Shown: piece by piece, positions 37,725 through 46,383 of the stretch
How the letters are laid out: the number at the start of each line of letters is the position of its first letter
How positions within the stretch are numbered: position 1 is the stretch's first letter
Assembly: GCF_004378355.1 (NCBI RefSeq)
Contig: NZ_SNUB01000028.1
Coordinates: forward strand, 1-47,556
Length of the DNA stretch: 47,556 nucleotides
From: Psychromonas algicola
GTDB lineage: Bacteria; Pseudomonadota; Gammaproteobacteria; Enterobacterales; Psychromonadaceae
Reading direction: 5' to 3'
The notes under the pieces: generated by a model
The model's database searches: none
What the model was told of the DNA's origin: nothing
What the model saw: the letters and a program-made list of their open reading frames with translations, nothing else
Translations under genes and position numbers: made by a program

Positions 37725-38468
37725 TTATACGTTATAAATAGCTTTTAATTCCTTCCAATCCACATTAACCCACGTATTTGGCTCTGGCCATTGATCTGGT
37801 GACAAGGTCAAATCATATTGAGGCACATCTTTAACTAATTCGCCTTCAAATCTATGTTCAAAAAGATAATCGGAAAAAGGGGCAATGGAAATTGTCATTT
37901 GTTTTTTGATGGTAAGTAACTTAGTTGGATCAATGTGCTCATTTTGACTTTCATAATCATAAATAGCTTTAATATCTGGCTCGCTTGAGGCTTTATCGCC
38001 AACTTTTTGTAGTAGTAAAAAATACAATAATCCGCCTAATTCGGGCTCTTTAAAACAAGTCGCTGCGACGATTTGATATGTTGCGATATTAGTTTTTTGA
38101 GCAGTTAAATCCATTTTTATTAACGAATATTCATCCGTGGTTGCGTTTAACCACTGCTTGGTTGAGTTAATAGCAAAAATAGCGGCAATGACAATCATTA
38201 AAGGAAATAGATAGTTTGCATGTTCGCTGCTTAATCCAATATCCAGCCCGGTCAATCCGGAAACAATAATACTGCTAATAAACCATAGGATACACAAGGC
38301 AGCGAGCAAAAAGACCCAAAATACAGCTGTGTTTAAAGCGGCTTTAAGATAACGTTTTCTAGGAATAGGTAATCTTGTTAATGCTTCTTCTAAAGCAATT
38401 CGTTCAGCTTTAGTTGCATTACGGGAACGAATGTTTGTTAAACTTTCATCTGGATTTATATGCTTCAC
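37725..38468 (-). CDS. hypothetical membrane protein
   Basis: The 247-residue protein has a basic N-terminus (LPIPRKRYLKAAL), two hydrophobic segments at about 45-70 and 88-105, and a soluble C-terminal half rich in aromatic residues, ending DLTLSPDQWPEPNTWVNVDW and KELKAIYNV. I do not recognise a family. It follows the DUF2960 gene by 9 bp on the same strand, so they form a transcription unit. Confidence 0.7.
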   Translation of the reverse strand: MKHINPDESLTNIRSRNATKAERIALEEALTRLPIPRKRYLKAALNTAVFWVFLLAALCILWFISSIIVSGLTGLDIGLSSEHANYLFPLMIVIAAIFAINSTKQWLNATTDEYSLIKMDLTAQKTNIATYQIVAATCFKEPELGGLLYFLLLQKVGDKASSEPDIKAIYDYESQNEHIDPTKLLTIKKQMTISIAPFSDYLFEHRFEGELVKDVPQYDLTLSPDQWPEPNTWVNVDWKELKAIYNV

Positions 38469-38477
38469 TGAAACGTC

Positions 38478-38741
38478 CTAGCTTTCTTTAGGCTCTTTAG
38501 ATTCATCTCGGACAAATTTTATTTGTGAAAACCCCATGCGCTCAAATTCATTTCCGCGGTAATTTTTCATAATACCTTGTCCACGAGAAGCCATTTCAAG
38601 CTGTTTTTCCATTGCCCAAAAGGAAGTTAAATCCACGCCTTCTGCTTCTGCCACAGCTTCGTAAATATCGAAGTGTTGTCTATATGAAAATGGAATTGTT
38701 TTTTGTGTGCCTTTATAAAAGTAGGTAACTTGGCGCGCCAT
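38478..38741 (-). CDS. DUF2960 family protein
   Basis: The 87-residue protein resembles the marine gammaproteobacterial DUF2960 family: MARQVTYFYKGTQKTIPFSY, then HFDIYEAVAEAEGVDLTSF, a Met/Glu helix, and ERMGFSQIKFVRDE. Function is unknown. It is the first gene of a two-gene minus-strand unit with the membrane protein. Confidence 0.75.
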   Translation of the reverse strand: MARQVTYFYKGTQKTIPFSYRQHFDIYEAVAEAEGVDLTSFWAMEKQLEMASRGQGIMKNYRGNEFERMGFSQIKFVRDESKEPKES

Positions 38742-39065
38742 AATCTTGTCTCGTTAAATAAAAAAGGGATGTTAACACAGCTTATGTTGTTGCTATAAGC
38801 TCCTTTTTGTTTATTGTGTTCGGATTATAAATATAAAAGTTGAACTGCGTATCTTTTTTAAACGTTCAATCATTATTTAAAGCGCTTATTCGTTGTTTTT
38901 ATGATTTTAAATTAGTTTTCAATAGCGCTAATGTTACAATAATCAAATTAACAGCAAACAAATGCCCAATCAGCATCAATAACTGCATTATTATTAAATA
39001 TCCAAAGTGGCACCTTTATTTACCACTTTGAGAAAGAGTTAAGTACTCATAATTAAAGGTCTTTT
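38742..39065. other. intergenic region before the acyl-CoA synthetase gene
   Basis: About 320 bp with no convincing gene. A perfect 8-bp hairpin, CAAAGTGG (39003-39010) / CCACTTTG (39023-39030), lies 36 bp before the start codon. TTGAAC (38840-38845) and GTTCAA (38863-38868) form a short inverted repeat. A frame open from 38840 to 39031 has no ribosome binding site and reads as noise. Confidence 0.5.
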
Positions 39066-40793
39066 ATGTCTCTCAATCTTCCTCATAATAATCTCATGTC
39101 ATTAGCGGATTATTCATTTAAAAAATTCTCTTCAAATATTTTAGTAACCAATGTTGGTGAAACTGGTATTACTTATCAGCAAGCCCAAGAGAAAGTTATT
39201 CAACTGCAAAGCATGTTTAAAGAATTAGGTTTAAAGCAGGGAGATAAAATAGCAATTTGTAGTCAAAATATGCCACATTGGGGCATAGTTTATATTGCCA
39301 TTACAGCAATGGGCGCGATTGCTGTGCCTATTTTGCCTGACTTCCATAGTAATGAAATTCACCACATCATCAAACATTCTGAAGCAAAAGCAGTTTTTGT
39401 CTCTGAAAAGTTATCTTCAAAATTAAATGAAGATGATTTTAGCTCAAGTCTTTCTTATGTATTTTCACTTGAAACATTTGATTTAATTGAAGATAAAACA
39501 CCTCCTCATTCTGAATTTTTCATTAAAGGCGCACATACGATTGCGCAAATGAAAACGAAAGCATTACAGTTTATCAAAGAAAAAAAGCTATTAGAAATAA
39601 GTGATGTTGATACAGGTTTAACTATTAATCCTCATGATATCGCCGTTATTATTTATACTTCTGGAACCACAGGTCAATCTAAAGGCGTTATGCTGAGTCA
39701 TTACAATTTAAATGCCCAGCTTTTCCAAGCGAATACGTTAGCGAATAATATAGTCGAAACCGACCGATTTTTATCAATATTGCCATTGGCTCATACTTTT
39801 GAATGCTCTGTCGGGTTCTTAGTACCCTTTGCGAATGGAGCTTCTATTCATTATATCGATAAAGTTCCGTCGCCAAAAATCATCTTAGCGGCAATGCAAA
39901 AAGTGAAACCTACTTGTATGTTAAGCGTACCTTTAGTGATAGAAAAAATTTACAAGAGCAAAGTTCTTGCTCAATTCCATAAAAACTCAGCGGTAAAATA
40001 CCTTTATGAAAATGTTAGTTTTGTGCGTAGAAAATTGCATAAAATTGCAGGCAAAAAACTAATGGAAAGCTTTGGTGGAGAAATCAAATTCTTCGGTATT
40101 GGCGGGGCTAAATTATCACCTTTTGTTGAACAATTTTTAATGGAAGCTAACTTTCCTTATGCAATCGGCTATGGATTAACAGAAACTGCTCCAGTGATTG
40201 CAGGTGCTGTTCCTGGACGTACAAAAGTCGGTACTACGGGGATTTTTGTTCCAGATCTCGAATATCGTTTTATTAAAAAGAATGAAAGCGATTTAGAAGG
40301 GGAGTTGCATGTACGCGGCCCTAATGTGATGGCGGGTTATTATAAAGAGCCTCAGCGTACTCAAGAAGTATTAGATGCCGATGGTTGGTTAAATACCGGA
40401 GATCTCGGACATGTTGACGAGATGGAAGTGTTAACCATTACAGGCAGAAGTAAAAACGTTATTATTGGGCCAAGTGGAGAAAATATTTATCCAGAAGCAA
40501 TTGAAGCTATCATTAATCAACATGAGTTAGTTTTAGACTCTATGGTGTATGAATTAGAGAAAAAAGTGGTGGCTAAAATCCATATCGATTATGCGCTGTT
40601 TGATGAACGCCACAATTTAAATACAAGTACAGATTTTGAATTGCACAAAGATATTCTAGCTATGTTGGAGAGTATTAAAACTGAATCTAATGCACAGTTA
40701 TCTTCTTTTGTTAAATTACATGCAGTCATTGAACAAACAGAACCTTTCATTAAAACACCAACTAAAAAAATAAAACGTTATTTACATATGTAG
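39066..40793 (+). CDS. AMP-binding acyl-CoA synthetase (long-chain type)
   Basis: The 575-residue enzyme belongs to the adenylate-forming family that activates carboxylic acids as CoA esters. The P-loop-like IIYTSGTTGQSKGVMLSH is at about 195-212, GYGLTETAPVIAG near 370, then GDLGHVDE, and GRSKNVIIGPSGENIYPEAIE near the C-terminal lid. The final KKIKR is the usual hinge-side lysine region. The A5-motif tyrosine context suits long-chain fatty acids, but the chain length is not certain. Standing alone, it may serve exogenous fatty acids. Confidence 0.9.
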   Translation: MSLNLPHNNLMSLADYSFKKFSSNILVTNVGETGITYQQAQEKVIQLQSMFKELGLKQGDKIAICSQNMPHWGIVYIAITAMGAIAVPILPDFHSNEIHHIIKHSEAKAVFVSEKLSSKLNEDDFSSSLSYVFSLETFDLIEDKTPPHSEFFIKGAHTIAQMKTKALQFIKEKKLLEISDVDTGLTINPHDIAVIIYTSGTTGQSKGVMLSHYNLNAQLFQANTLANNIVETDRFLSILPLAHTFECSVGFLVPFANGASIHYIDKVPSPKIILAAMQKVKPTCMLSVPLVIEKIYKSKVLAQFHKNSAVKYLYENVSFVRRKLHKIAGKKLMESFGGEIKFFGIGGAKLSPFVEQFLMEANFPYAIGYGLTETAPVIAGAVPGRTKVGTTGIFVPDLEYRFIKKNESDLEGELHVRGPNVMAGYYKEPQRTQEVLDADGWLNTGDLGHVDEMEVLTITGRSKNVIIGPSGENIYPEAIEAIINQHELVLDSMVYELEKKVVAKIHIDYALFDERHNLNTSTDFELHKDILAMLESIKTESNAQLSSFVKLHAVIEQTEPFIKTPTKKIKRYLHM

Positions 40794-40883
40794 AGATAAC
40801 AATTTAAAAAGATAATGTTGCCATTGCATTGCTATAAAGCTTCAGCTTGATATGTATCAAAGGAATCCTACAGATCTTTAATT

Positions 40884-40913
40884 AGTGTTAATAAATATTA
40901 ATTTATTAACACT
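40884..40913. terminator. 13-bp hairpin after the acyl-CoA synthetase gene
   Basis: Arms 40884-40896 and 40901-40913 are perfect inverted repeats (AGTGTTAATAAAT / ATTTATTAACACT) with an ATTA loop. There is no T-tract, and a Shine-Dalgarno GGAGG follows within 5 nt. The stem could therefore also expose or shield the start region of the small gene downstream. Confidence 0.5.
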
Positions 40914-40927
40914 GGTTGGAGGTGGAA

Positions 40928-41065
40928 ATGGACTTTTTTTCTATGTTATTGAGTGACCCTGTTGTTGCTGCATCTATTGCTGTGATTGCCGTTACATGTG
41001 GTATTTTGAGTTATTTAGCTTATTATTTTATTAAAAATATTATTAACGCAAAGCCACCGCAATAA
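40928..41065 (+). CDS. small membrane protein, DUF3149-like (45 residues)
   Basis: An ATG preceded by GGAGGTGG opens a 45-residue frame: MDFFSMLLSDPVVAASIAVI, a single hydrophobic helix, and a tail AYYFIKNIINAKPPQ. The layout (short polar start, one transmembrane segment, basic end) matches DUF3149, a family of about 40 residues of unknown function. It has its own terminator and a strong ribosome binding site, so I regard it as real. Confidence 0.72.
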   Translation: MDFFSMLLSDPVVAASIAVIAVTCGILSYLAYYFIKNIINAKPPQ

Positions 41066-41089
41066 ACATCATTCAAAAAATAAAAACAG

Positions 41090-41119
41090 TAAAGGTAATT
41101 AGCATTACCTTTATTTTTT
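41090..41119 (+). terminator. terminator of the DUF3149-like gene
   Basis: Arms 41090-41099 (taaaggtaat) and 41104-41113 (attaccttta) form a perfect 10-bp stem with a TAGC-type loop, followed by six Ts. Confidence 0.92.
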
Positions 41120-41227
41120 AGCGGTCTCTCTTTTTTATTACCTAACTATTTAACAACCCAACTTAGATGTACATCTTTTAAAATCTCGCTACAATATCGT
41201 CAAATTCAATTAGGAACGAGAGTCATA

Positions 41228-41506
41228 ATGGCAAAAACTGCAGCTGCATTACATATTTTAGTAAAGCACCAAGAGAAAGCTGAAGATATTATTCAGCAGT
41301 TAAAAAAAGGGGCCAAATTCCAAACCTTAGCAAAAAAATATTCAACTTGCACATCGGGTAAAAAGGGAGGGGATTTAGGTGAGTTCAAAAAAGGGCAAAT
41401 GGTACCGGCCTTTGATAAAGTTTGTTTTAATGGAGAGTTGATCACTCCGCATCTAGTCAAAACAAAATTTGGCTGGCATGTGATTAAAGTACTTTATAGA
41501 ACTTAA
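41228..41506 (+). CDS. ppiC: peptidyl-prolyl cis-trans isomerase C (parvulin)
   Basis: PpiC is the smallest single-domain parvulin, a cytoplasmic prolyl isomerase. The 92-residue protein aligns along its whole length with the E. coli one: [43 protein letters not shown], and [12 protein letters not shown] Shine-Dalgarno AGGAACGAG precedes the ATG. It converges with a diguanylate cyclase gene. Confidence 0.95.
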   Translation: MAKTAAALHILVKHQEKAEDIIQQLKKGAKFQTLAKKYSTCTSGKKGGDLGEFKKGQMVPAFDKVCFNGELITPHLVKTKFGWHVIKVLYRT

Positions 41507-41551
41507 TTAAATTATTTACTTAGGCATGTTAGAATCCATTGGAATGGTCGG

Positions 41552-42601
41552 TTATGCATTTACAATAATACAATTACGTCCATTGTGTTTTGCTTGATAA
41601 AGTGCTTCATCGGCGGCTTTATATAAAACTTGAAATGATGAACACTCTTTTGTTGCACAAGTGATACCAATACTTGCTGTCACTTTGACCTGTGAGTTAT
41701 CAGCTGAATTCACAGTTAAGTTTTCAATTGCATTTTTAACTTTTTTAGCATAATTTTCTGCTTTTTTTAAATCGGTATCCGGCATTAAAACAATATATTC
41801 CTCACCACCTAAGCGAGCTGCAATATCAGTTTCACCTAGCTCAGCTTTAATCAAATTTGCACAAGATATAATAAACTCATCGCCAATATCATGGCCAAAG
41901 TTATCATTGATACGTTTAAAGTTATCTAAATCTATAATGAGCACGGAAAGGTCTTGCCCGTTTTTTTTGTACAAATGAATAAAAAGATCAAAGTATGACA
42001 TCAGTCCACGGCGATTAAGTAATGACGTTAATGTATCTGTTCTTGCTTGTTTAGATAATAATGCGATTAGCTTTGTTCGATTGTCTGCATAAACCCAAGC
42101 TAGAACGGTACTGCAACCTAAAGCACCTGCTGAGGTAATAACACCAAGAAAATTAAACCCTTTGTGAGGGTGCATAGTACAAAAGTAAACTAAGGCTGCT
42201 ATAAAAAGAGCATTAAACATTATAGATGTTATGAGTCCCAGCTTTTCACCGAGAAACATAAAACAAATAAAGGGCATGATCGCTAGCCAAATGCTAATGC
42301 CATCTTCAGCGTTATTTGTAAAGATGCCAATCATAAAAACTATTACCACGGTGGATACACCAACAAAGGCTAACCAAGGTTGAATTGGCTTTTTAGCTTC
42401 TATACTGTGTATCGTAAGTAATATTATTGAAGCGACTCCTTCTGCAATGCTATTTATATATAACTCGAAAACTAAGGTGTCAATTAATGTAAATAGCATT
42501 AAAAATAAACTACCAATTAAGCTACCAATATAAATAAAGCGTCGATGATCTTGGCTATTGGTTAATCCATGATTTATAGAATTACTTAAAGAGTCGTTCA
42601 T
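41552..42601 (-). CDS. membrane-bound diguanylate cyclase (GGDEF)
   Basis: I start this 349-residue protein at 42601, after AGGA, rather than 8 codons earlier. The N-terminal half has about six hydrophobic helices of the MASE kind. The C-terminal GGDEF domain carries DTLTSLLNRRG, IDLDNFKRINDNFGHDIGDE, and the active-site loop ARLGGEEYIVLMPD, a GGEEY variant of GGEEF that should be active. The inhibitory I-site RxxD is replaced by GETD, so product inhibition is probably weak. A PilZ protein elsewhere in the window is a possible receptor for its product. Confidence 0.92.
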   Translation of the reverse strand: MNDSLSNSINHGLTNSQDHRRFIYIGSLIGSLFLMLFTLIDTLVFELYINSIAEGVASIILLTIHSIEAKKPIQPWLAFVGVSTVVIVFMIGIFTNNAEDGISIWLAIMPFICFMFLGEKLGLITSIMFNALFIAALVYFCTMHPHKGFNFLGVITSAGALGCSTVLAWVYADNRTKLIALLSKQARTDTLTSLLNRRGLMSYFDLFIHLYKKNGQDLSVLIIDLDNFKRINDNFGHDIGDEFIISCANLIKAELGETDIAARLGGEEYIVLMPDTDLKKAENYAKKVKNAIENLTVNSADNSQVKVTASIGITCATKECSSFQVLYKAADEALYQAKHNGRNCIIVNA

Positions 42602-43089
42602 TTTTATCCTGATCTTTACTTTCAAATATAGTTAAATGACTGTTATTTCGAGGATTCTATCACTTTAACTTCTAAGCTTCATCAGTCAGTAAATTGTTTG
42701 CTAATAAATACTACAAAAGGGTGAAGATATCGAGGTGCTGATAAATGCTTTTACTTTTATTATCGACAATAGAATGTATTCTTTTAAACGCCAAGAAAAG
42801 CGTTTTGTATCATGTCGATGCTTGTGTAAATTAAATCAATCTAATTTTTGATTTATAAATCATATTATATATGTGCTGCTTATTTGATAAATTTCTTTTT
42901 TAATATCAACACATTAAAGATTAGCTTTTCCATTAATACCTCTTTGTGGGTGCTCTTTCTGTTTTTTTTCAATAGCTTAGGCTCTCTTGCTACATTGATA
43001 AGTTTGATTTGCTAATATATTATTCAATTATTGAGAGTTATTTGGGCGCCTAGACTTCTTTGCCCTTGATTTGTTTAAGGAATACTTAC
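42602..43089. promoter_or_regulatory. divergent intergenic region, cyclase / lipoprotein
   Basis: About 490 bp of AT-rich DNA with no supported gene. A short stem AAACGCC...AGCGTTT lies around 42787-42806. The lipoprotein start at 43090 has AAGGA at 43077-43081. Both divergent promoters must be here. Confidence 0.5.
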
Positions 43090-45960
43090 ATGTATTTACT
43101 GTTATCCAAGGTTTGTAACTTTGGTTTTCTAAGCTTATCTAAAGGTTATCACAAAAGCAGACGTGTATTTTTTGTGGTTTTATTAGCTTTTACTTTAAGT
43201 GCTTGTGGTCCAGTTACTGTTGCTACTGTCGCTGTTGTTGCTGTATTAATTAATTCTGATGACGGAAACAGTTCATCAAGATCAAATAATGGGACTTCAT
43301 CTAACAATGTCGTGGTTTTTACTATTACATCAAACACTATTGCCACTCCGATAGATGAAAACAGTGGCGCAGGACAAATTGTTTATACGGTAACTTCGAA
43401 TGAAAGTGCGGTAATATATAGTTTATTAGATGATGATACTGGATCGTTTACGATTGATGAGAATACGGGAGAGGTTACTCTACTCTCTAATCCTATTTAT
43501 AATAGTCAAAGCAATTATAGCTTTGAAGTACTTGCAACAAATAATTCAGGTAACAATGCGTCCATCATTGTTACTCTAGAAATAAATGATAAAACGGCAC
43601 CAACGATTACTTCTACTACGACAGTAAACATAGATGAAAATATAGGGGCAGGTCAAATTATATATACAGCAACATCTAATGATAGTGCTGCAAACTATGC
43701 TTTATCAGGAATTGACAGTGGTTTACTCTCGATTAATTCTTCAACGGGTGAAATAACGCTAACTGCTAATCCAAGTTTTGAAACTAAGAGCGCTTATAAT
43801 TTTGCTGTTACCGCTACCGATCTATCAAATAATAGCGCTTCTATAACAATCACACTTACTGTAAATGATAAAACTGCGCCAATTATTACATCTGCTACGA
43901 CTGTAGATATAGATGAAAATAGTGGGGCTGGGCAAGCTTTCTTTACGGTTACATCGAATGATAATACAGCAACATACAGCTTATCTGGTGTTGATAGTAG
44001 CAAATTTACAATTAATACATCTACAGGTATTGTTACTTTGACTGACAATCCTGATTTTGAAGACCAAAGTAGTTATAGCTTTATCGTTACTGCCACAGAT
44101 ACAGTAGGTAATAGTTCATCTAATACGATCACACTTGCTATCAATAACATTGCTTTGGCACCCTTTAATTTAAGTAGTATTACGGCATCATCTACAGATA
44201 TTAAAGAGATGACATTAATATGGGGGTTGGCCGCTGAGCATGCTGATGATAGCAGCGGTATTACTTATACTCTTTGTGAAAAAGACACTTCTCAAGGTAA
44301 TAATTGTAATGAGTTAACATCTGTAACGAATCAATTAACAACAACTACCACTGTAGGTAGTTTAGTGAGTGCGTTTTCAACAGACTATTTTATTTTGGCA
44401 TCCTCTGGTGATGAATTCGTAGCTTCCTCTGAATTAAATATCGGTACAGATGAAATACGCAAAATGATTGGTTATGTTAAAGCGTCAAATACTGAAGCGT
44501 TTGATTCTTTTAGTGGAAGTGATGATTTACTTAATAATAGCATTGCGTTAAGTGGAGATGGGCATACTTTAGCAGTAGGGGCTCCTAAGGAAGATAATGA
44601 TGATACTGGTATTAAAACTAATGACGAAGAGAGTTCTGAAAGCAGTACTGTAATTGATTCTGGAGCCGTGTATTTATATAGTAATAATATTAACAGTAAC
44701 AACACTAGCGGTAAGTGGATAAAAACAGCTTATATAAAAGCCTCTAATACTGGCTTTGAAGATAATTTTGGTATCAGTGTAGCTTTAAACTACGATGGAA
44801 CGGTATTGGCAGTTGGTGCTTATATAGAAGATAATGCGCATCCTGGTGTAATAAATGGAGTACAAGATGTTGAGGATGGTGTTGCTCATAATTCTGGTGC
44901 AGTTTATTTATTTACTAACGTTAATGATACTTGGACTCAATCTGCTTATATCAAACCTGCTATTGTCGGAGCTAGCGATGAGTTTGGTTTTAGTGTAGCG
45001 TTAAGTGGTGATGCTACAGTCTTAGCTGTAGGAGCTTATCAAGAAGATAGTAATGCAACAGGAGTTACTACGACTGCTGGATCGGATATAGGTGGCGCTA
45101 ATGCATCAGGAGCCGTGTATTTATTTAGTAACGATGGCAGTGCTTGGACGCAAGATGCTTATGTAAAAGCATCAAATACAGGTAGCGGAGATCATTTCGG
45201 TCGTAGTCTTTCATTAAACTATGATGGAAAAGTATTAGCTGTTGGTGCTTGGTTTGAAGATGATCTTGCAAGTAATTCTGGTGCCGTGTATATGTTTACT
45301 GACGACGAAAGCTCTTGGACACAAACAAATTATATAAAAGCATCGAACGCTGAAGCCGGTGCTCAATTTGGTCGCAGTCTTTCTCTTAATGATGATGGGA
45401 CATTATTAGCTGTTGGCGCCTACTTAGAAGATAATAGTTTTACTGGAATAATTGATGGAAGTACCGCAATTACAAATAGTGGTGTCGCTACTGATTCTGG
45501 TGCTGTCTATTTATATAGTTACGATGGCTCCGATTGGAATCAAACGACTTATTTTAAAGCATCCAATGCAGATGATTCTGATGGGTTTGGTTATCACATT
45601 GCATTAAGTGGTGATGGCAATAGTTTGATTGTTGGATCTTACTTAGAAGATAACGATGTTACTGGAATTATTACTGGTGGAGATGTAACTACAGACAATA
45701 ACTCAAGTCTTGATTCTGGTGCAGTGTATCTATTTACTAATGATGGTAGTTCTTGGGCTCAAACTGCTTACATAAAAGCTTCTAATGCCGGTACTGATGA
45801 TAAATTCGGTATTAGTGTTGCAATAAGCAGTGACGGCACTACATTAGCGGTAGGAGCTGCTGATGAAAGTAATAGCGCGACTGGTATTATTACAGATGGA
45901 AGTGAAATTACTGGAGACGAAGGTTTTGCTGAAAGTGCTGGTGCTGTTTATATTTATTAA
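43090..45960 (+). CDS. large lipoprotein with cadherin-like domains and an integrin-like seven-repeat propeller
   Basis: The 956-residue protein has a long n-region, a hydrophobic core and the lipobox LSAC with Cys39. Three cadherin-like repeats of about 93 residues follow at about 77-355 (each with the IDEN.GAGQ start and INDKTAP junction). A linker of about 100 residues holds a CxxxxxxxxNNC-type pair. From about 461 come seven FG-GAP-like repeats (KASN....FG.S.AL..DG..LAVGA..ED, ending SGAVYLF). The last blade ends at the C-terminus, so seven repeats fit a closed seven-bladed beta-propeller. It is likely a surface adhesin or binding protein. Only the ATG at 43090 has a ribosome binding site. 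Confidence 0.85.
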   Translation: MYLLLSKVCNFGFLSLSKGYHKSRRVFFVVLLAFTLSACGPVTVATVAVVAVLINSDDGNSSSRSNNGTSSNNVVVFTITSNTIATPIDENSGAGQIVYTVTSNESAVIYSLLDDDTGSFTIDENTGEVTLLSNPIYNSQSNYSFEVLATNNSGNNASIIVTLEINDKTAPTITSTTTVNIDENIGAGQIIYTATSNDSAANYALSGIDSGLLSINSSTGEITLTANPSFETKSAYNFAVTATDLSNNSASITITLTVNDKTAPIITSATTVDIDENSGAGQAFFTVTSNDNTATYSLSGVDSSKFTINTSTGIVTLTDNPDFEDQSSYSFIVTATDTVGNSSSNTITLAINNIALAPFNLSSITASSTDIKEMTLIWGLAAEHADDSSGITYTLCEKDTSQGNNCNELTSVTNQLTTTTTVGSLVSAFSTDYFILASSGDEFVASSELNIGTDEIRKMIGYVKASNTEAFDSFSGSDDLLNNSIALSGDGHTLAVGAPKEDNDDTGIKTNDEESSESSTVIDSGAVYLYSNNINSNNTSGKWIKTAYIKASNTGFEDNFGISVALNYDGTVLAVGAYIEDNAHPGVINGVQDVEDGVAHNSGAVYLFTNVNDTWTQSAYIKPAIVGASDEFGFSVALSGDATVLAVGAYQEDSNATGVTTTAGSDIGGANASGAVYLFSNDGSAWTQDAYVKASNTGSGDHFGRSLSLNYDGKVLAVGAWFEDDLASNSGAVYMFTDDESSWTQTNYIKASNAEAGAQFGRSLSLNDDGTLLAVGAYLEDNSFTGIIDGSTAITNSGVATDSGAVYLYSYDGSDWNQTTYFKASNADDSDGFGYHIALSGDGNSLIVGSYLEDNDVTGIITGGDVTTDNNSSLDSGAVYLFTNDGSSWAQTAYIKASNAGTDDKFGISVAISSDGTTLAVGAADESNSATGIITDGSEITGDEGFAESAGAVYIY

Positions 45961-46383
45961 TTTTTAAAAAATTGAATATAATGAATGTTGATAATTATTT
46001 CTTGATTTTTTACATCTGAAAAATGCAGAATAAATGTAATGCTTTAATTTCAGTAAAGTAAAAACAAGACTTATCCCATTTATCTTCTACTCAAGAAAAA
46101 CCGATTTAATTTGGCGTATAAATCGACTTTGAATTATTGTGGTTTAAATCGATGAGTGTTCTTTAGTTCATACTAGAGGAGTTATGCGATTACAATCATT
46201 TTTAATCGCATGATTCGATTTAAGAGCGCTTTAAAGATCCTTTTTAATTTATTTAATTGATCAAAAAAGAAATTCTAGGTAACCTAAATTTTCAATCAAA
46301 TCTGTAAAAAAATAATTGGATTAATTTTTCATACTATTTTTTGTCGTTTGATGAATGCTAACGATAATGGAGTTTGATTCAAG
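45961..46383. other. gene-free region with hairpin and CGATTTA motifs
   Basis: About 420 bp without a supported gene. The motif CGATTTA occurs at 46102-46108 and 46216-46222 and its complement at 46119-46125 and 46145-46151, so four copies in 121 bp. A perfect 9-bp stem has arms 46184-46192 (atgcgatta) and 46203-46211 (taatcgcat). It may regulate the next gene. Confidence 0.45.

Noticed and set aside
38840-39031. 63-codon plus-strand ORF before the acyl-CoA synthetase gene
   Set aside because: No ribosome binding site, unfamiliar composition and a hairpin within its end; it reads as chance ORF in AT-rich DNA.
43149-44705. Minus-strand ORFs inside the cadherin/propeller gene
   Set aside because: They mirror repeats of the coding strand, with valine/leucine/serine-rich translations and no ribosome binding sites.
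43318-45960. Regularly spaced repeats considered as CRISPR or satellite DNA
   Set aside because: The similarity is at protein level (cadherin-like and FG-GAP repeats), with diverged DNA and long periods in one open frame.
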